A DNA stretch of 64,000 nt from Vibrio scophthalmi LMG 19158 (GTDB taxonomy: Bacteria > Pseudomonadota > Gammaproteobacteria > Enterobacterales > Vibrionaceae): NCBI RefSeq assembly GCF_000222585.1, contig NZ_AFWE01000182.1, positions 62,001-126,000 of the forward strand, written 5' to 3'. This document shows, one piece after another, positions 45,839 to 54,690 of the stretch; position 1 is the stretch's first letter, and each line of letters begins with the position of its first letter. The notes below the pieces were generated by a model, which was not told the origin of the DNA, did not search any database, and saw nothing but the letters and a program-made list of their open reading frames with translations. The position numbers and the translations under genes were made by a program.

Positions 45839-47257
45839 TTAGCCAATATGACCGACAAAGTGAAGCACCCAAACCAACACAAAACTCAATGCGACGCCAA
45901 CAACACCCAATACGACGCCAACACGTGCCATTTGATTGCTTTGTACATTACCAGTGGCATGAGCCAAAGCATTTGGTGGTGTACTGATTGGCAACGACAT
46001 CCCTAATGATGCGGCAAAAGTCACCACAAGAATGAGAGTCACTTCGCCACCTAGTGGTGCCAAAGAGGTCATTGAAGCACCAAGTGCTGCCATGATCGGC
46101 ATCAGCAAGTTGGCCGTTGCAGTGTGGGACATAAAGTTTGCCATCAACAAACACAAGAAGGCTGCACCAAATAGCACAACATATGGCGAGTATTCATCGA
46201 ATGGGATGCTATGCACCACTTCACGGGCAAGACCGGTTTTATCAAGCGCAAGACCCAAAGCAATACCGCCTGAAACAAGCCACAACACATCCCACGATAT
46301 TTTTTTCAAGTCTTCTTTATTAATAATGCCCGTCAATGAGAACACCGCGACCGGTATTAGCGCCACTGTATAAGAGTTCATGCCATGACTTGATCCCATC
46401 AGCCACAACAAAATCGTTAGGCCGAAGGTTATGTAAACCACGATTGCTTTCGGCGTTTTTAGGAATTTGCCTTTAATATCAAGATCAATCGTCTTTTGTT
46501 CCGCACTGTAAAGATGATTAATCAGGAACCAAGCCAGCGCCATCATCACGATGACAAATGGCACACCAAAGGCCATCCATTCACCGAACGAAATGTAGTT
46601 CTCTCCGACCAAGTATTTTAACGCAATCGCATTGGGTGGCGTGCCGATTGGCGTACCGATACCACCAATGTTTGCGGCAACTGGAATACATAATGCAAAT
46701 GCAATTCTTCCTGGATCTTTAGGACCAAAAACCGCAATCACCGGCGTTAAGATAGAGAGCATCATCGCCGTCGTTGCCGTGTTAGACATAAACATCGAGA
46801 AAATGGCGGTGATGAGCATCAAACCCAGCATGACGTATTTTGGGTCACGACCAAATGGTTTGAGAAGAACACGTGCTAAGTTGACGTCTAGACGATATTT
46901 GGTCGCCGCCATTGCAAGGAAAAAACCACCCAAAAATAGCATGATAATAGGGCTGGCAAAGGTGGCCATTATTTCATTGTATTTAAGCAGTTCACCAAAC
47001 TGGGGGGCGTCTTGGGCAAGGCGGAAAAAGATTAAACCTTTATCCGATAGCATCAATAGCTCAAGCACAATAATCAGCACTGACGTGGCATAGATTGGAA
47101 TGGGTTCTAGTACCCAACATAAAGCTGCGAGTAAGAAAATGGCAATCACGCGCTGCTGGAGAATAGTAATCCCTTCAAACGGGAACGCACTTAACGGCAT
47201 TAAAAGAATCAACAGTGGGATCACCACCGGGATTATATATTTAAAATAAGAACGCAT
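45839..47257 (-). CDS. SLC13/DASS family anion:sodium symporter (INDY-like)
   Basis: A 472-residue inner-membrane transporter with about 11 helices and two re-entrant loops. The first sodium-site motif is SNTAT (about 157-161), followed by GGIGTPIGTPPNAIALKYL. In the second half are FMSHTATANLLMP and SLPISTPPNALA. Family members carry succinate, citrate or sulfate with sodium. The similarity of the N-terminal third (FEGITILQQRVIAIFLLAAL) to the V. cholerae INDY protein points to dicarboxylates. The second motif is Ser-His-Thr, where I recall Ser-Asn-Thr in INDY. It is the first gene of an operon with the kinase and receiver. Confidence 0.9.
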   Translation of the reverse strand: MRSYFKYIIPVVIPLLILLMPLSAFPFEGITILQQRVIAIFLLAALCWVLEPIPIYATSVLIIVLELLMLSDKGLIFFRLAQDAPQFGELLKYNEIMATFASPIIMLFLGGFFLAMAATKYRLDVNLARVLLKPFGRDPKYVMLGLMLITAIFSMFMSNTATTAMMLSILTPVIAVFGPKDPGRIAFALCIPVAANIGGIGTPIGTPPNAIALKYLVGENYISFGEWMAFGVPFVIVMMALAWFLINHLYSAEQKTIDLDIKGKFLKTPKAIVVYITFGLTILLWLMGSSHGMNSYTVALIPVAVFSLTGIINKEDLKKISWDVLWLVSGGIALGLALDKTGLAREVVHSIPFDEYSPYVVLFGAAFLCLLMANFMSHTATANLLMPIMAALGASMTSLAPLGGEVTLILVVTFAASLGMSLPISTPPNALAHATGNVQSNQMARVGVVLGVVGVALSFVLVWVLHFVGHIG

Positions 47258-47422
47258 AACGTCACAACTCTTCCTGAGATTTTAATAGTGAACCCGTATC
47301 ATCCGCTTGTTTTTGCAGCGAAACGTAGCTTTAGATCAATGAATATTCATTCAAAAATACCCTACTCATAAAACTGTGCTTCATGTCTTGTTTTACAAGT
47401 AATTAGCCGTGCAATCAACAAC

Positions 47423-47460
47423 AAAAGCAACGTTGCTTTTTGTGTTTAATCCAGTATGAT
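47423..47460 (+). promoter_or_regulatory. purT promoter with an 18-bp palindrome over the -35 box
   Basis: AAAAGCAAC followed by GTTGCTTTT (47423-47440) is a perfect palindrome. TTGCTT inside it (47433-47438) is spaced 16 bp from TATGAT (47455-47460). PurR consensus has GCAAACGTTTGC; this core, GCAACGTTGC, is two bases shorter, so PurR or a relative is plausible but unproven. Confidence 0.5.
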
Positions 47461-47499
47461 TCGTGCCAGTTCTCGATATCTTTAGATGAAAGGTTATGT

Positions 47500-48675
47500 A
47501 TGTTTGGCACCGCTACTTGTGAAAACTCTACCCGTGTTCTTCTGCTTGGTTCTGGTGAACTAGGTAAAGAAGTCGCTATCGAATGTCACCGTTTAGGATT
47601 AGAAGTGATCGCCTGTGATCGCTACCCTAATGCCCCTGCGATGCAGGTAGCTCATCGTAGTTATGTGCTGGATATGCTGGATGGAGACGCGCTGGCTGAG
47701 ATTATTGCCAAAGAACAACCTGCTTATGTCGTTCCAGAAATTGAAGCCATTGCGACTGACAAACTGGTTGAACTGGAAGCGCAAGGTCTTAACGTGGTAC
47801 CGACGGCGAAGGCAACCAAGCTGACCATGAACCGCGAAGGCATTCGTCGTCTTGCCGCTGAAGAGCTACAACTGACCACATCTCCTTATCGTTTTGCTGA
47901 TAACTATGATGATTTCGTGGCGGCAATTGAAGCGGTTGGGATTCCGTGTGTCTGCAAACCCGTAATGAGTTCATCAGGCAAAGGCCAGAGCGTTATTAAA
48001 ACGGTCGCAGATGTTGAAACCGCATGGCATTACGCCCAAGAAGGTGGCCGCACTGGTGCTGGCCGTGTCATCGTGGAAGGCTTTATCGACTTTGACTATG
48101 AAATCACCCTTTTAACGGTTCGCGCTGTTGATGGCATTCATTTTTGTGCACCGATAGGTCATCGCCAAGAAGATGGCGATTACCGTGAATCCTGGCAACC
48201 ACAATTGATGTCGATTGCGGCATTAAAAGCAGCGCAACATGCAGCAGGTAAAGTCGTCGATGCTTTAGGCGGATACGGTATTTTTGGTGTTGAGCTGTTT
48301 ATCAAAGGCGATACGGTGATCTTTAATGAAGTCTCTCCTCGCCCGCACGACACAGGCTTAGTCACATTGATGTCGCAAGAAATGTCTGAATTTGCCCTAC
48401 ATGTACGCGCCTTTACGGGTATGCCGATTTCAACCATCGCTCAATTAGGCCCAGCTGCTTCTGCGGTAATCCTTGGTCAAGGTACGTCAAACAACCTCCG
48501 TTTTGAAGGCATGGCTGATGCACTTTCTGCCCCGCAAACGCAACTGCGCCTGTTTGGTAAGCCTGATATCGACGGCCGCCGTCGTTTAGGTGTGGCGATT
48601 ACGCGTCGTGATAGTATCGAGCAAGCGATCGAAGATGCGGTTGAGGCAGCCAGTAAAGTTAAGGTGATCTACTAA
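47500..48675 (+). CDS. purT: Formate-dependent phosphoribosylglycinamide formyltransferase (PurT)
   Basis: PurT makes formylglycinamide ribonucleotide from GAR, formate and ATP in purine synthesis. The 391-residue ATP-grasp enzyme shows [20 protein letters not shown] near the start, [13 protein letters not shown] as the ATP loop, [18 protein letters not shown], and [15 protein letters not shown] with the metal-binding Glu/Asn. ATG 47500 follows GAAAGGTTATGT; the open frame extends 20 codons upstream into the promoter. It is a single gene. Confidence 0.95.
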   Translation: MFGTATCENSTRVLLLGSGELGKEVAIECHRLGLEVIACDRYPNAPAMQVAHRSYVLDMLDGDALAEIIAKEQPAYVVPEIEAIATDKLVELEAQGLNVVPTAKATKLTMNREGIRRLAAEELQLTTSPYRFADNYDDFVAAIEAVGIPCVCKPVMSSSGKGQSVIKTVADVETAWHYAQEGGRTGAGRVIVEGFIDFDYEITLLTVRAVDGIHFCAPIGHRQEDGDYRESWQPQLMSIAALKAAQHAAGKVVDALGGYGIFGVELFIKGDTVIFNEVSPRPHDTGLVTLMSQEMSEFALHVRAFTGMPISTIAQLGPAASAVILGQGTSNNLRFEGMADALSAPQTQLRLFGKPDIDGRRRLGVAITRRDSIEQAIEDAVEAASKVKVIY

Positions 48676-48700
48676 TTCATCACCCATCCACGATTTAAAC

Positions 48701-48732
48701 AAAAAACGCTTGCCGAGTGGCAAGCGTTATTC
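48701..48732. terminator. Bidirectional Rho-independent terminator
   Basis: AACGCTTGCC and GGCAAGCGTT around a GAGT loop. The minus strand continues with six T, so it terminates tpm, and it can serve purT too. Confidence 0.85.
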
Positions 48733-48751
48733 ATTTTAATCCAACCCGAAA

Positions 48752-49399
48752 TCAACTCTCGATTAAATAGACTTCCTCAGCAAAACGAGACAAGCCTTTT
48801 TGAGCTCTTTTAGGGTGATTCTCATCCGCTTCATCGCGATACAGCTTAGTGACTTTAAATTCACTAAAATGACGCAGCACTTCTTGCTCCGGTACTGAGA
48901 ACGGAGGACCCGCCATTTCTTCTTGCGGGTAATCAAGGCTCACCAACAAAATACGACCACCTGACTTCAAACGTGTTTTCAAACAAGCGACGTATTCATC
49001 TCTCATCGTTTCAGGCAATGCAATTAATGCCGCACGATCATAAATGATATCAACCGGTTTGATTGGCGCCGTAAAGTAATCACCGATATAAATGGACAGC
49101 TCATCAAACTGAAACAGTTCATGTTGCCCTCCAACAGGCATTACCATCGGTGTATAAAAATGCTCGGCGAAAAAAGCTCTAACCGCAATATTGCTAAGCT
49201 CTACCCCCTGTACATCCTGATGCTTTGTCGCAAGCCAAACCAAATCTTCAGACTTACCACACAAAGGAACAAAGACACTATCGCTTGAGCTTGGATTGGT
49301 CATTGGCCAGTATTGAATAAGCAGCGGGTTGACATCATCAAGGTGAAAACCAATTTGATTAGAGGCCCATTTGTTGTGCCAAAACTCTGGATCGTTCAT
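48752..49399 (-). CDS. tpm: Thiopurine S-methyltransferase
   Basis: A 215-residue SAM-dependent methyltransferase of the TPMT family. In bacteria it methylates selenium or tellurium oxyanions and thiopurines. Markers are [51 protein letters not shown] and [22 protein letters not shown] 49399 begins the family N-terminus. An open frame extends 18 codons upstream without similarity. It is divergent from relV and convergent with purT. Confidence 0.93.
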   Translation of the reverse strand: MNDPEFWHNKWASNQIGFHLDDVNPLLIQYWPMTNPSSSDSVFVPLCGKSEDLVWLATKHQDVQGVELSNIAVRAFFAEHFYTPMVMPVGGQHELFQFDELSIYIGDYFTAPIKPVDIIYDRAALIALPETMRDEYVACLKTRLKSGGRILLVSLDYPQEEMAGPPFSVPEQEVLRHFSEFKVTKLYRDEADENHPKRAQKGLSRFAEEVYLIES

Positions 49400-49730
49400 T
49401 ATAATTTTTCTCAGCTGACTTTTAAGCGCTAAGCCTAACCAAAAGCTGACCAAATTTAAACATTCCCTTCAGATTCTGTTCATCTAGAGTCGATATACTT
49501 AGTTACATTCTTTGGCTGAACTAACTGAGGTTAAGCGACTCAAATTACACAGAAATGAGAGCAAGTTAAAACTTTTGAACGATAACAATCTGTTAAGATT
49601 GAGTTCCAAACACTTGCCCCCATAAAGGGTATATACCAAGTGATGAACTTGGATATACAGACTGTTTTACTTAGTAGCTATGCCTTTAGTTGCCCTTTTT
49701 TCTAAGTAACGACAATTCTGAGGAGAGTGA
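49400..49730. other. tpm-relV intergenic region with an inverted repeat
   Basis: No gene is supported on either strand. The notable element is the hairpin at 49629-49658. The rest presumably holds the divergent promoters, which I could not fix. Confidence 0.5.
49629..49658. repeat. Hairpin-forming inverted repeat in the relV leader
   Basis: GTATATACCAAGT and ACTTGGATATAC pair over 12 bp with one bulged base around GATGA. It lies 73 bp before the relV start. No T-run follows. Similar TATACCAAG-type repeats are, from memory, dispersed in Vibrio genomes. Confidence 0.5.
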
Positions 49731-50507
49731 ATGAGCTTATTCCTGCGCACGACGGCACTGATGCTATTGATGCTAAGCCGCGCCCCAGCTTTTGCCGCGA
49801 TTCCAGTGGCAGCGCCAAGTAATGACGGCAGTCGCAGCGCGAATCAAAATCAAGTCTGTTCGAAAGCCTTCAAGCACAATTTAAGTGGCTTGTACGGCAT
49901 CAAATCGACTAACCAAACTCCAAATCAACCCTACAGTGACTTTGATGTGCTCTATAGCAAAGCGCATCAGGCACAATTCGAACTTGAAACCATCTGTAAA
50001 AGTACAGCCCTATTAACCAACACCGAAGCCTATTTTGCTGGTGTTAAATCATCTCAAAGAGCAAAAGAAAAAGTCGCTTTAGAGTTAGATGGCCAAGTAA
50101 ACCGTATTACCGATTTAGCCCGCGCAACCATCGTTGCTGATGATGTGGCTAGCCTAATGGAAGTCTTTGAAGTTCTGGATCGTGAAACAACGATTGTACG
50201 TGTGAAAAACCGCTTTAAACAACCAGCAGCATCAGGCTACCGCGATCTAAATGTGTTGGTTCAACTACCAAAAACCAACTTAATCGCCGAAGTTCAGCTC
50301 CATCTTAAAGCCATCGCCGATGTAAAATCAGGCCCTGAGCATAAACTGTATGAGCAAATCCAACGTATTGAACGTAATGCTGACCACCAGCAGCGTGCAC
50401 TTAGCCAGTTTGAAACCGCACAAATTGACAATATGCGTCGCCAATCTCGCCAACTCTACCAAGACGCTTGGCAGCCCTATATAACCACACGCTTAAGCGC
50501 TGCTTAA
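49731..50507 (+). CDS. relV: Small alarmone synthetase RelV
   Basis: RelV makes (p)ppGpp from ATP and GTP/GDP and is known as the third alarmone synthetase of vibrios. The 258-residue protein has a single RelA/SpoT synthetase domain (about 65-230): YSDFDVLYSKAHQAQFELET, VNRITDLARATIV, SGYRDLNVLVQL and LIAEVQLHLKAI, with the conserved Asp and Glu. There is no hydrolase domain. The first 22 residues (MSLFLRTTALMLLMLSRAPA and on to FAA) look like a cleavable signal peptide, odd for an enzyme that needs cytoplasmic nucleotides. A strong ribosome site (GAGGAGAGTGA) precedes the ATG. It is a single gene with its own terminator. Confidence 0.92.
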   Translation: MSLFLRTTALMLLMLSRAPAFAAIPVAAPSNDGSRSANQNQVCSKAFKHNLSGLYGIKSTNQTPNQPYSDFDVLYSKAHQAQFELETICKSTALLTNTEAYFAGVKSSQRAKEKVALELDGQVNRITDLARATIVADDVASLMEVFEVLDRETTIVRVKNRFKQPAASGYRDLNVLVQLPKTNLIAEVQLHLKAIADVKSGPEHKLYEQIQRIERNADHQQRALSQFETAQIDNMRRQSRQLYQDAWQPYITTRLSAA

Positions 50508-50534
50508 TCAGCCACTAAGTATTCTCTTCCTTCT

Positions 50535-50566
50535 AAACAGGCTGTCTTAACAGCCTGTTTTTATTT
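50535..50566 (+). terminator. Rho-independent terminator of relV
   Basis: AAACAGGCTG and CAGCCTGTTT form a 10-bp stem with a 6-nt loop, followed by TTATTT. Confidence 0.86.
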
Positions 50567-50640
50567 CCATCAATTTCACTGCATACACATTCTTAAACTA
50601 TAGTTTTATCAAGAACAATAAAAATAAGTGTGAGGTTGGA

Positions 50641-51615
50641 GTGAAAGCGATTTACTTCATCGTGTTAGCGATTGGATCGGCATGCAGCCATGCTCTAGAA
50701 GATATAGATGTTGATTACGGCCCATTGCAGACGTACGCGCAATCCCCGTTTATCACCAATGGATTAGCGCCGCAATTACGCTCTGGCTTTTCGCTGCCTC
50801 AGCAAGAGGTTGAACTTCATGGTTCGTTCACTCTCGCTAGCATTTGGGCAAATAATGACAAATACCAACTCGACTACTACCAAAATCAGCTCCAACTCGG
50901 AGGGAAATGGCAGCTTTCACCGCTATGGCAAGCAGAGTTAGGTTATCGCTGGAATTACGCTGCCAATAATCATTTAGACTCTTTTATCATGGATTTTCAT
51001 GATTGGTTTTCGATTGATCAAAACGGTCGGGATGAGGTTGCTAAACACCGCTTCGTAATCGATATGCCTGAATATCAAATTGAACAACGAGACTTTCGTG
51101 GCGAAGTGTTCAGCCAAGGCCTATTCGGTTATTTACAATATCAACTGTATCAAAGCCAACATCACGGGGTTTCACTCGGAGCAAGTCTCTATTACAGCGA
51201 TATCGGGCAGGCGATCTTTGCCCATAGTGATTGGGAGCAAGCCATTCAAGTTAACTATGGTTATCGCCGTGGCAAACATGGTTTTGACGCAACGTTGAGC
51301 CAAACTTTTCGTGATACGCCAACCAACTTTACCCATATGCCCTATCGCTCGAACAATTGGAGCACGGGCATGAGTTACCGTTATCAATGGTTTGAGCATC
51401 ATTTTGTGGTCGCGCAAGTTTCACTATACGAGGGGATCGTAGATGACGATGGCAGCTTTGCCGACATCGCGACGGAATTTACCCTCGGCTATCGTTATCA
51501 AATGCGCAGCTCAGCAATCGAATTTTCTGTTATTGAGAATGGTATTAATGCTGACAACAGTACCGACGTCGCCTTTACGCTCGCTTATCGGTACCGTTTT
51601 AGCACACATCATTGA
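50641..51615 (+). CDS. DUF3187 outer-membrane beta-barrel-like protein
   Basis: A 324-residue DUF3187 family protein with a signal peptide (cleavage near SHA, residue 18). Many alternating aromatic/polar strands follow (for example AELGYRWNYAANN, INYGYRRGKHG-like and EFTLGYRYQM), typical of outer-membrane barrels. No function is known to me. The start is GTG 50641, preceded by GAGGTTGGA. It converges on the Spo0M-like gene with only 10 bp between the stops and no clear terminator there. Confidence 0.83.
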   Translation: MKAIYFIVLAIGSACSHALEDIDVDYGPLQTYAQSPFITNGLAPQLRSGFSLPQQEVELHGSFTLASIWANNDKYQLDYYQNQLQLGGKWQLSPLWQAELGYRWNYAANNHLDSFIMDFHDWFSIDQNGRDEVAKHRFVIDMPEYQIEQRDFRGEVFSQGLFGYLQYQLYQSQHHGVSLGASLYYSDIGQAIFAHSDWEQAIQVNYGYRRGKHGFDATLSQTFRDTPTNFTHMPYRSNNWSTGMSYRYQWFEHHFVVAQVSLYEGIVDDDGSFADIATEFTLGYRYQMRSSAIEFSVIENGINADNSTDVAFTLAYRYRFSTHH

Positions 51616-51625
51616 ACGTGGGTCG

Positions 51626-52369
51626 CTAGATCGCGAGAACACGCGCCACAGCGGATCTCACCTCATCATCTGATGCTGTTTTTGCCAAGCTAAATGAGAG
51701 ATATTGATCTCCACGCATACCAAGTGAACGATCCACTTCTGCCAAACAATGCACCCAAGCTCCTTCCAAAACAAACGACAACTCGATCTCTTTTTTATTG
51801 ATAAAGGCGTTGTTGCTAAATTCAATTTCTTGATAACAACCTGATTTAGAACTGAAGTTTTGTCCTCGCAAAAAGCCTTTTTCAACATCCGCTTTAACCA
51901 TTGAAAATCCGCCTTGCTCGATAGCCGCAATCACTTTTGAGACCACAGCCAGCGGTCTTACTTCGACAAAGTCACGATCTTTAGGGTCAATTGCGAAATC
52001 GATATCCAACGTTGTTTCAAGCCATACATGACACTGATTCTTACGTGCATTTAAAGCGGTGATTGGCGTTTCGTCATCCAGTTTCAATTCAAAAAGCACT
52101 TGCTTATGTTGGTTCGCACCGATAACGAAAGGTTGCACTGCTTGCAATCGGCCCAACAAAAACGCCTGATAACTGACTCCTTCGTCGGATTCCACTTTAA
52201 CTTCTGTGCATAATTTTAGACTGATAGCATCAATGTGCTGATCAACCTCACCGCCTTGAATATGGACCGTCCCCTTTAGCATGTCACCCTGATAGACAAA
52301 CGCACTGTCTAAAACAGTATCGACTTTGGCTGCGCCAATACCTAAAGAGGCTTTTAACTTTCCAAACAT
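51626..52369 (-). CDS. Spo0M-like (arrestin-fold) protein
   Basis: A 247-residue cytoplasmic protein of the SpoOM/sporulation-control family. It begins MFGKLKASLGIGAAKVDTVL, and two beta-sandwich lobes of arrestin type follow (about 1-125 and 130-245). In Bacillus, Spo0M affects sporulation; in non-spore-forming bacteria the role is unknown. AAAGGAAAG before the ATG is the ribosome site, and it is part of a three-copy 15-bp repeat described separately. Confidence 0.84.
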   Translation of the reverse strand: MFGKLKASLGIGAAKVDTVLDSAFVYQGDMLKGTVHIQGGEVDQHIDAISLKLCTEVKVESDEGVSYQAFLLGRLQAVQPFVIGANQHKQVLFELKLDDETPITALNARKNQCHVWLETTLDIDFAIDPKDRDFVEVRPLAVVSKVIAAIEQGGFSMVKADVEKGFLRGQNFSSKSGCYQEIEFSNNAFINKKEIELSFVLEGAWVHCLAEVDRSLGMRGDQYLSFSLAKTASDDEVRSAVARVLAI

Positions 52370-52413
52370 GAACTTTCCTTTACTAAACTTTGCTTTAATA
52401 AACTTTGCTTTGA
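52369..52413. repeat. Three tandem 15-bp repeats over the Spo0M-like ribosome site
   Basis: On the minus strand the unit is AAAGCAAAGTTTATT, then AAAGCAAAGTTTAGT, then AAAGGAAAGTTCATG. The last copy holds the Shine-Dalgarno sequence and the first bases of the start codon. The two distal copies differ at 2 of 15 positions. Confidence 0.75.
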
Positions 52414-52572
52414 GACTTTATTGATTGTTTTTATCTCGACTGTTTTTCATTAATGGGTATCTCATATCTGGCTGGAGTCAAGCAAGTGCTTTACCATTAG
52501 ATTGAGCCTTGTCTCATTCGTTTGGCTAATTTCCAACCAACACTTGCATTTATCTAGTTGCGAGCACTACAT

Positions 52573-52584
52573 TTGTATAGTCAA
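52573..52584. promoter_or_regulatory. HutC-like operator before hutC
   Basis: TTGTATAGTCAA shares its TGTATA core with the palindrome before hutI and matches 8 of its 10 bases. It lies 19-30 bp before the hutC start, so autoregulation is likely. Confidence 0.55.
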
Positions 52585-52602
52585 TTTTTTAATGAATCTA
52601 CT

Positions 52603-53316
52603 ATGTCTCAACGCCCGCTATATCAACAAATTAAATCCTACATTGTCGAGCAAATTGACTCTGGTCACTGGGCAACTGGCGATCGTATTGCGACGGAACT
52701 TGAGCTCACTGAGCAATTTAACGTCAGTCGGATGACCGTCAACAAAGCCATTCGTGATTTAGTCAACGAAGGTCGCTTAGAGCGTACCCCTCGTTTGGGC
52801 ACTTTCGTCTGTCAACCCGCTGAAAAATCCGAATCCCCTTTGGCGGACATTCGTAACATCGCCGATGAAATCATCGCTAGAGGCAAGCACTACAGCAATC
52901 AGATATTGCAGCAAAAGCAACTTGTTGCCGATGAAGCGACAGCAACCAAACTGGGTATAAAACTAGGCGCGAACGTCTATTACAGCGAGATCCTCCACCT
53001 TGCGGATAATCAGCCAATCCAACTCGAAAAGCGTTGGGTTAACCCCCTGTGCGCCCCTGAATACTTGCAACAAGACTTCAAGCAATTCACTCCGACGGAG
53101 TATCTTTTTAAATCATGCCCATTAAGCTCTATCGAACACAGTGTTGAAGCGATTATTGCTAACTCAAAAATATTAGAACAGCTAAAAATGGCACACCATG
53201 AACCCTGCTTATTGCTCCATCGCCGTACTTGGAGTGGGCAACAACTCGTTAGCAGCGCTCTGTTATATCATCCCGCATTTCGCTACAAATTAAGCTCAAC
53301 AATTAACTTGATTTAG
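52603..53316 (+). CDS. hutC: Histidine utilization repressor (GntR/UTRA)
   Basis: HutC represses the hut genes and is released by urocanate. The 237-residue protein has a GntR winged helix (LYQQIKSYIVEQIDSGHW and NVSRMTVNKAIRDLVNEGRL, residues 5-62) and a UTRA ligand-binding domain (about 90-235; YYSEILHLADNQPIQLEKRW). ATG 52603 is chosen because the family begins SQRPLYQQIK; an in-frame ATG at 52558 would place the operator inside the coding region. It is followed by hutI after about 100 bp. Confidence 0.92.
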   Translation: MSQRPLYQQIKSYIVEQIDSGHWATGDRIATELELTEQFNVSRMTVNKAIRDLVNEGRLERTPRLGTFVCQPAEKSESPLADIRNIADEIIARGKHYSNQILQQKQLVADEATATKLGIKLGANVYYSEILHLADNQPIQLEKRWVNPLCAPEYLQQDFKQFTPTEYLFKSCPLSSIEHSVEAIIANSKILEQLKMAHHEPCLLLHRRTWSGQQLVSSALLYHPAFRYKLSSTINLI

Positions 53317-53326
53317 TCGCTTACCC

Positions 53327-53342
53327 TTTGTATTTGATCACA
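53327..53342. promoter_or_regulatory. CRP-like site upstream of hutI
   Basis: TTTGT-ATTTGA-TCACA matches 8 of 10 conserved CRP bases. It lies 77 bp before the hutI start and upstream of the HutC-like operator, consistent with carbon control of histidine use. Confidence 0.45.
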
Positions 53343-53388
53343 ATTTAACCAAACACAACTTGATCAATAACCCGTTCAAAACCATTAT

Positions 53389-53400
53389 TTGTATATACAT
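53389..53400. promoter_or_regulatory. HutC-like operator before hutIGUH
   Basis: TGTATATACA (53390-53399) is a perfect 10-bp palindrome of the type bound by HutC repressors (core TGTATATACA). It ends 19 bp before the hutI ATG, where it would block transcription of the structural operon. Confidence 0.65.
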
Positions 53401-53418
53401 TACAATCTATGGTTTGTT

Positions 53419-54690
53419 ATGGATAAGCAAAAGAATAGGCAACCGCGAAACAGGGCTATCGCATCGGCATCAAAGACCACCGAATTTGATGTAGCATTCC
53501 TCAATGCGCGCATCGTTTCTATGCAGCCCGGCAAACACGGTTACGCCATAAATTCTAACGCTTATTTGTATCTACGCGACGGTAAAATCGCCGCACTCAC
53601 CTCTCAGCCTCTCGCAGCAAACGCAAAACAATACATTGATTGCCAAAACAGACTGCTCACTCCCGGCTTTATCGATTGTCACACCCATTTGGTTTACGCT
53701 GGTAATCGCGCGGATGAATTTGAAATGCGCTTGCAAGGCATGCCGTATCAAAAAATCGCCGAACAAGGTGGCGGCATCCTCTCCACCGTTGCCGCCACTC
53801 GCCAAGCCAGCGAGCAACAATTAGTTGATTTAGCATTGCCCCGTTTAGATGGTTTGATTGGTCGCGGCGTGACAACGGTTGAGGTGAAATCCGGCTACGG
53901 ATTAGCGCTCAACGATGAGCTTAAAATGTTGCGTGCAGCGAAACAATTACAAGACCATCGTGCGATTCGAATCTCCACCACGTTATTAGCCGCTCACACC
54001 GTACCAAGCGAATTTAAACACCAGCCAGAGCGATACGTCGATCTGATTTGCGAGGAAATGATCCCCACGGTCGCCGAATTGGGGCTCGCCACCAGCGTTG
54101 ATGTCTTCTGCGAATCGATAGGCTTCAATTTAGCGCAAACGGAACGTATTTTTTTGGCGGCATCCCAGTATCAATTGGGCATCAAAGGCCATACTGAGCA
54201 ACTGTCCAATCTTGGAGGAAGTGCCTTAACCGCCAAGTTCAATGGCTTGTCAGTCGATCATTTGGAATATCTCGATGAAACCGGCGTGCAAGCGATAGCT
54301 CAAGCAGGGACAGTCGCCACGCTATTACCCGGCGCGTTCTACTTCCTCAACGAAAATCAAAAACCACCCGTGGCACTACTGCGTCAATATAACATTCCGA
54401 TCGCGCTGGCTACCGATTTAAACCCCGGCACCTCACCTTTCGCAGATTTAACTATGATGATGAATATGGCCTGTACTCTTTTTGGTTTAACACCAGAAGA
54501 AGCGCTACGTGGTGTCACACAGCATGCCGCACAGGCGCTTGGTGTTAGTCAGTCTCGCGGACAGATCCAAGTTGGGTTTGACGCCGATATTGCTATTTGG
54601 GATGTCGAGCATCCTGCCGAGTTCAGTTATTTGCAAGGCGTACCACGTTTGTACGCGCGATTAGTCAAGGGAGCAATAAGCTATGCCTAA
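53419..54690 (+). CDS. hutI: Imidazolonepropionase
   Basis: HutI hydrolyses 4-imidazolone-5-propionate to N-formimidoyl-L-glutamate, the third step of histidine breakdown. The 423-residue amidohydrolase has [20 protein letters not shown] with the HxH metal ligands, [25 protein letters not shown], and [16 protein letters not shown] with the catalytic Asp. ATG 53419 is preferred over an in-frame TTG at 53389, which lies inside the operator. No clear Shine-Dalgarno is seen. It has about 20 extra N-terminal residues compared with many HutI proteins. The stop overlaps hutG by 8 bp. Confidence 0.94.
   Translation: MDKQKNRQPRNRAIASASKTTEFDVAFLNARIVSMQPGKHGYAINSNAYLYLRDGKIAALTSQPLAANAKQYIDCQNRLLTPGFIDCHTHLVYAGNRADEFEMRLQGMPYQKIAEQGGGILSTVAATRQASEQQLVDLALPRLDGLIGRGVTTVEVKSGYGLALNDELKMLRAAKQLQDHRAIRISTTLLAAHTVPSEFKHQPERYVDLICEEMIPTVAELGLATSVDVFCESIGFNLAQTERIFLAASQYQLGIKGHTEQLSNLGGSALTAKFNGLSVDHLEYLDETGVQAIAQAGTVATLLPGAFYFLNENQKPPVALLRQYNIPIALATDLNPGTSPFADLTMMMNMACTLFGLTPEEALRGVTQHAAQALGVSQSRGQIQVGFDADIAIWDVEHPAEFSYLQGVPRLYARLVKGAISYA

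Noticed and set aside
47423-47440. Palindrome before purT read as a terminator
   Set aside because: It sits between divergent genes, has a promoter overlapping it, and leaves only a short stem once a loop is allowed; an operator is the better reading.
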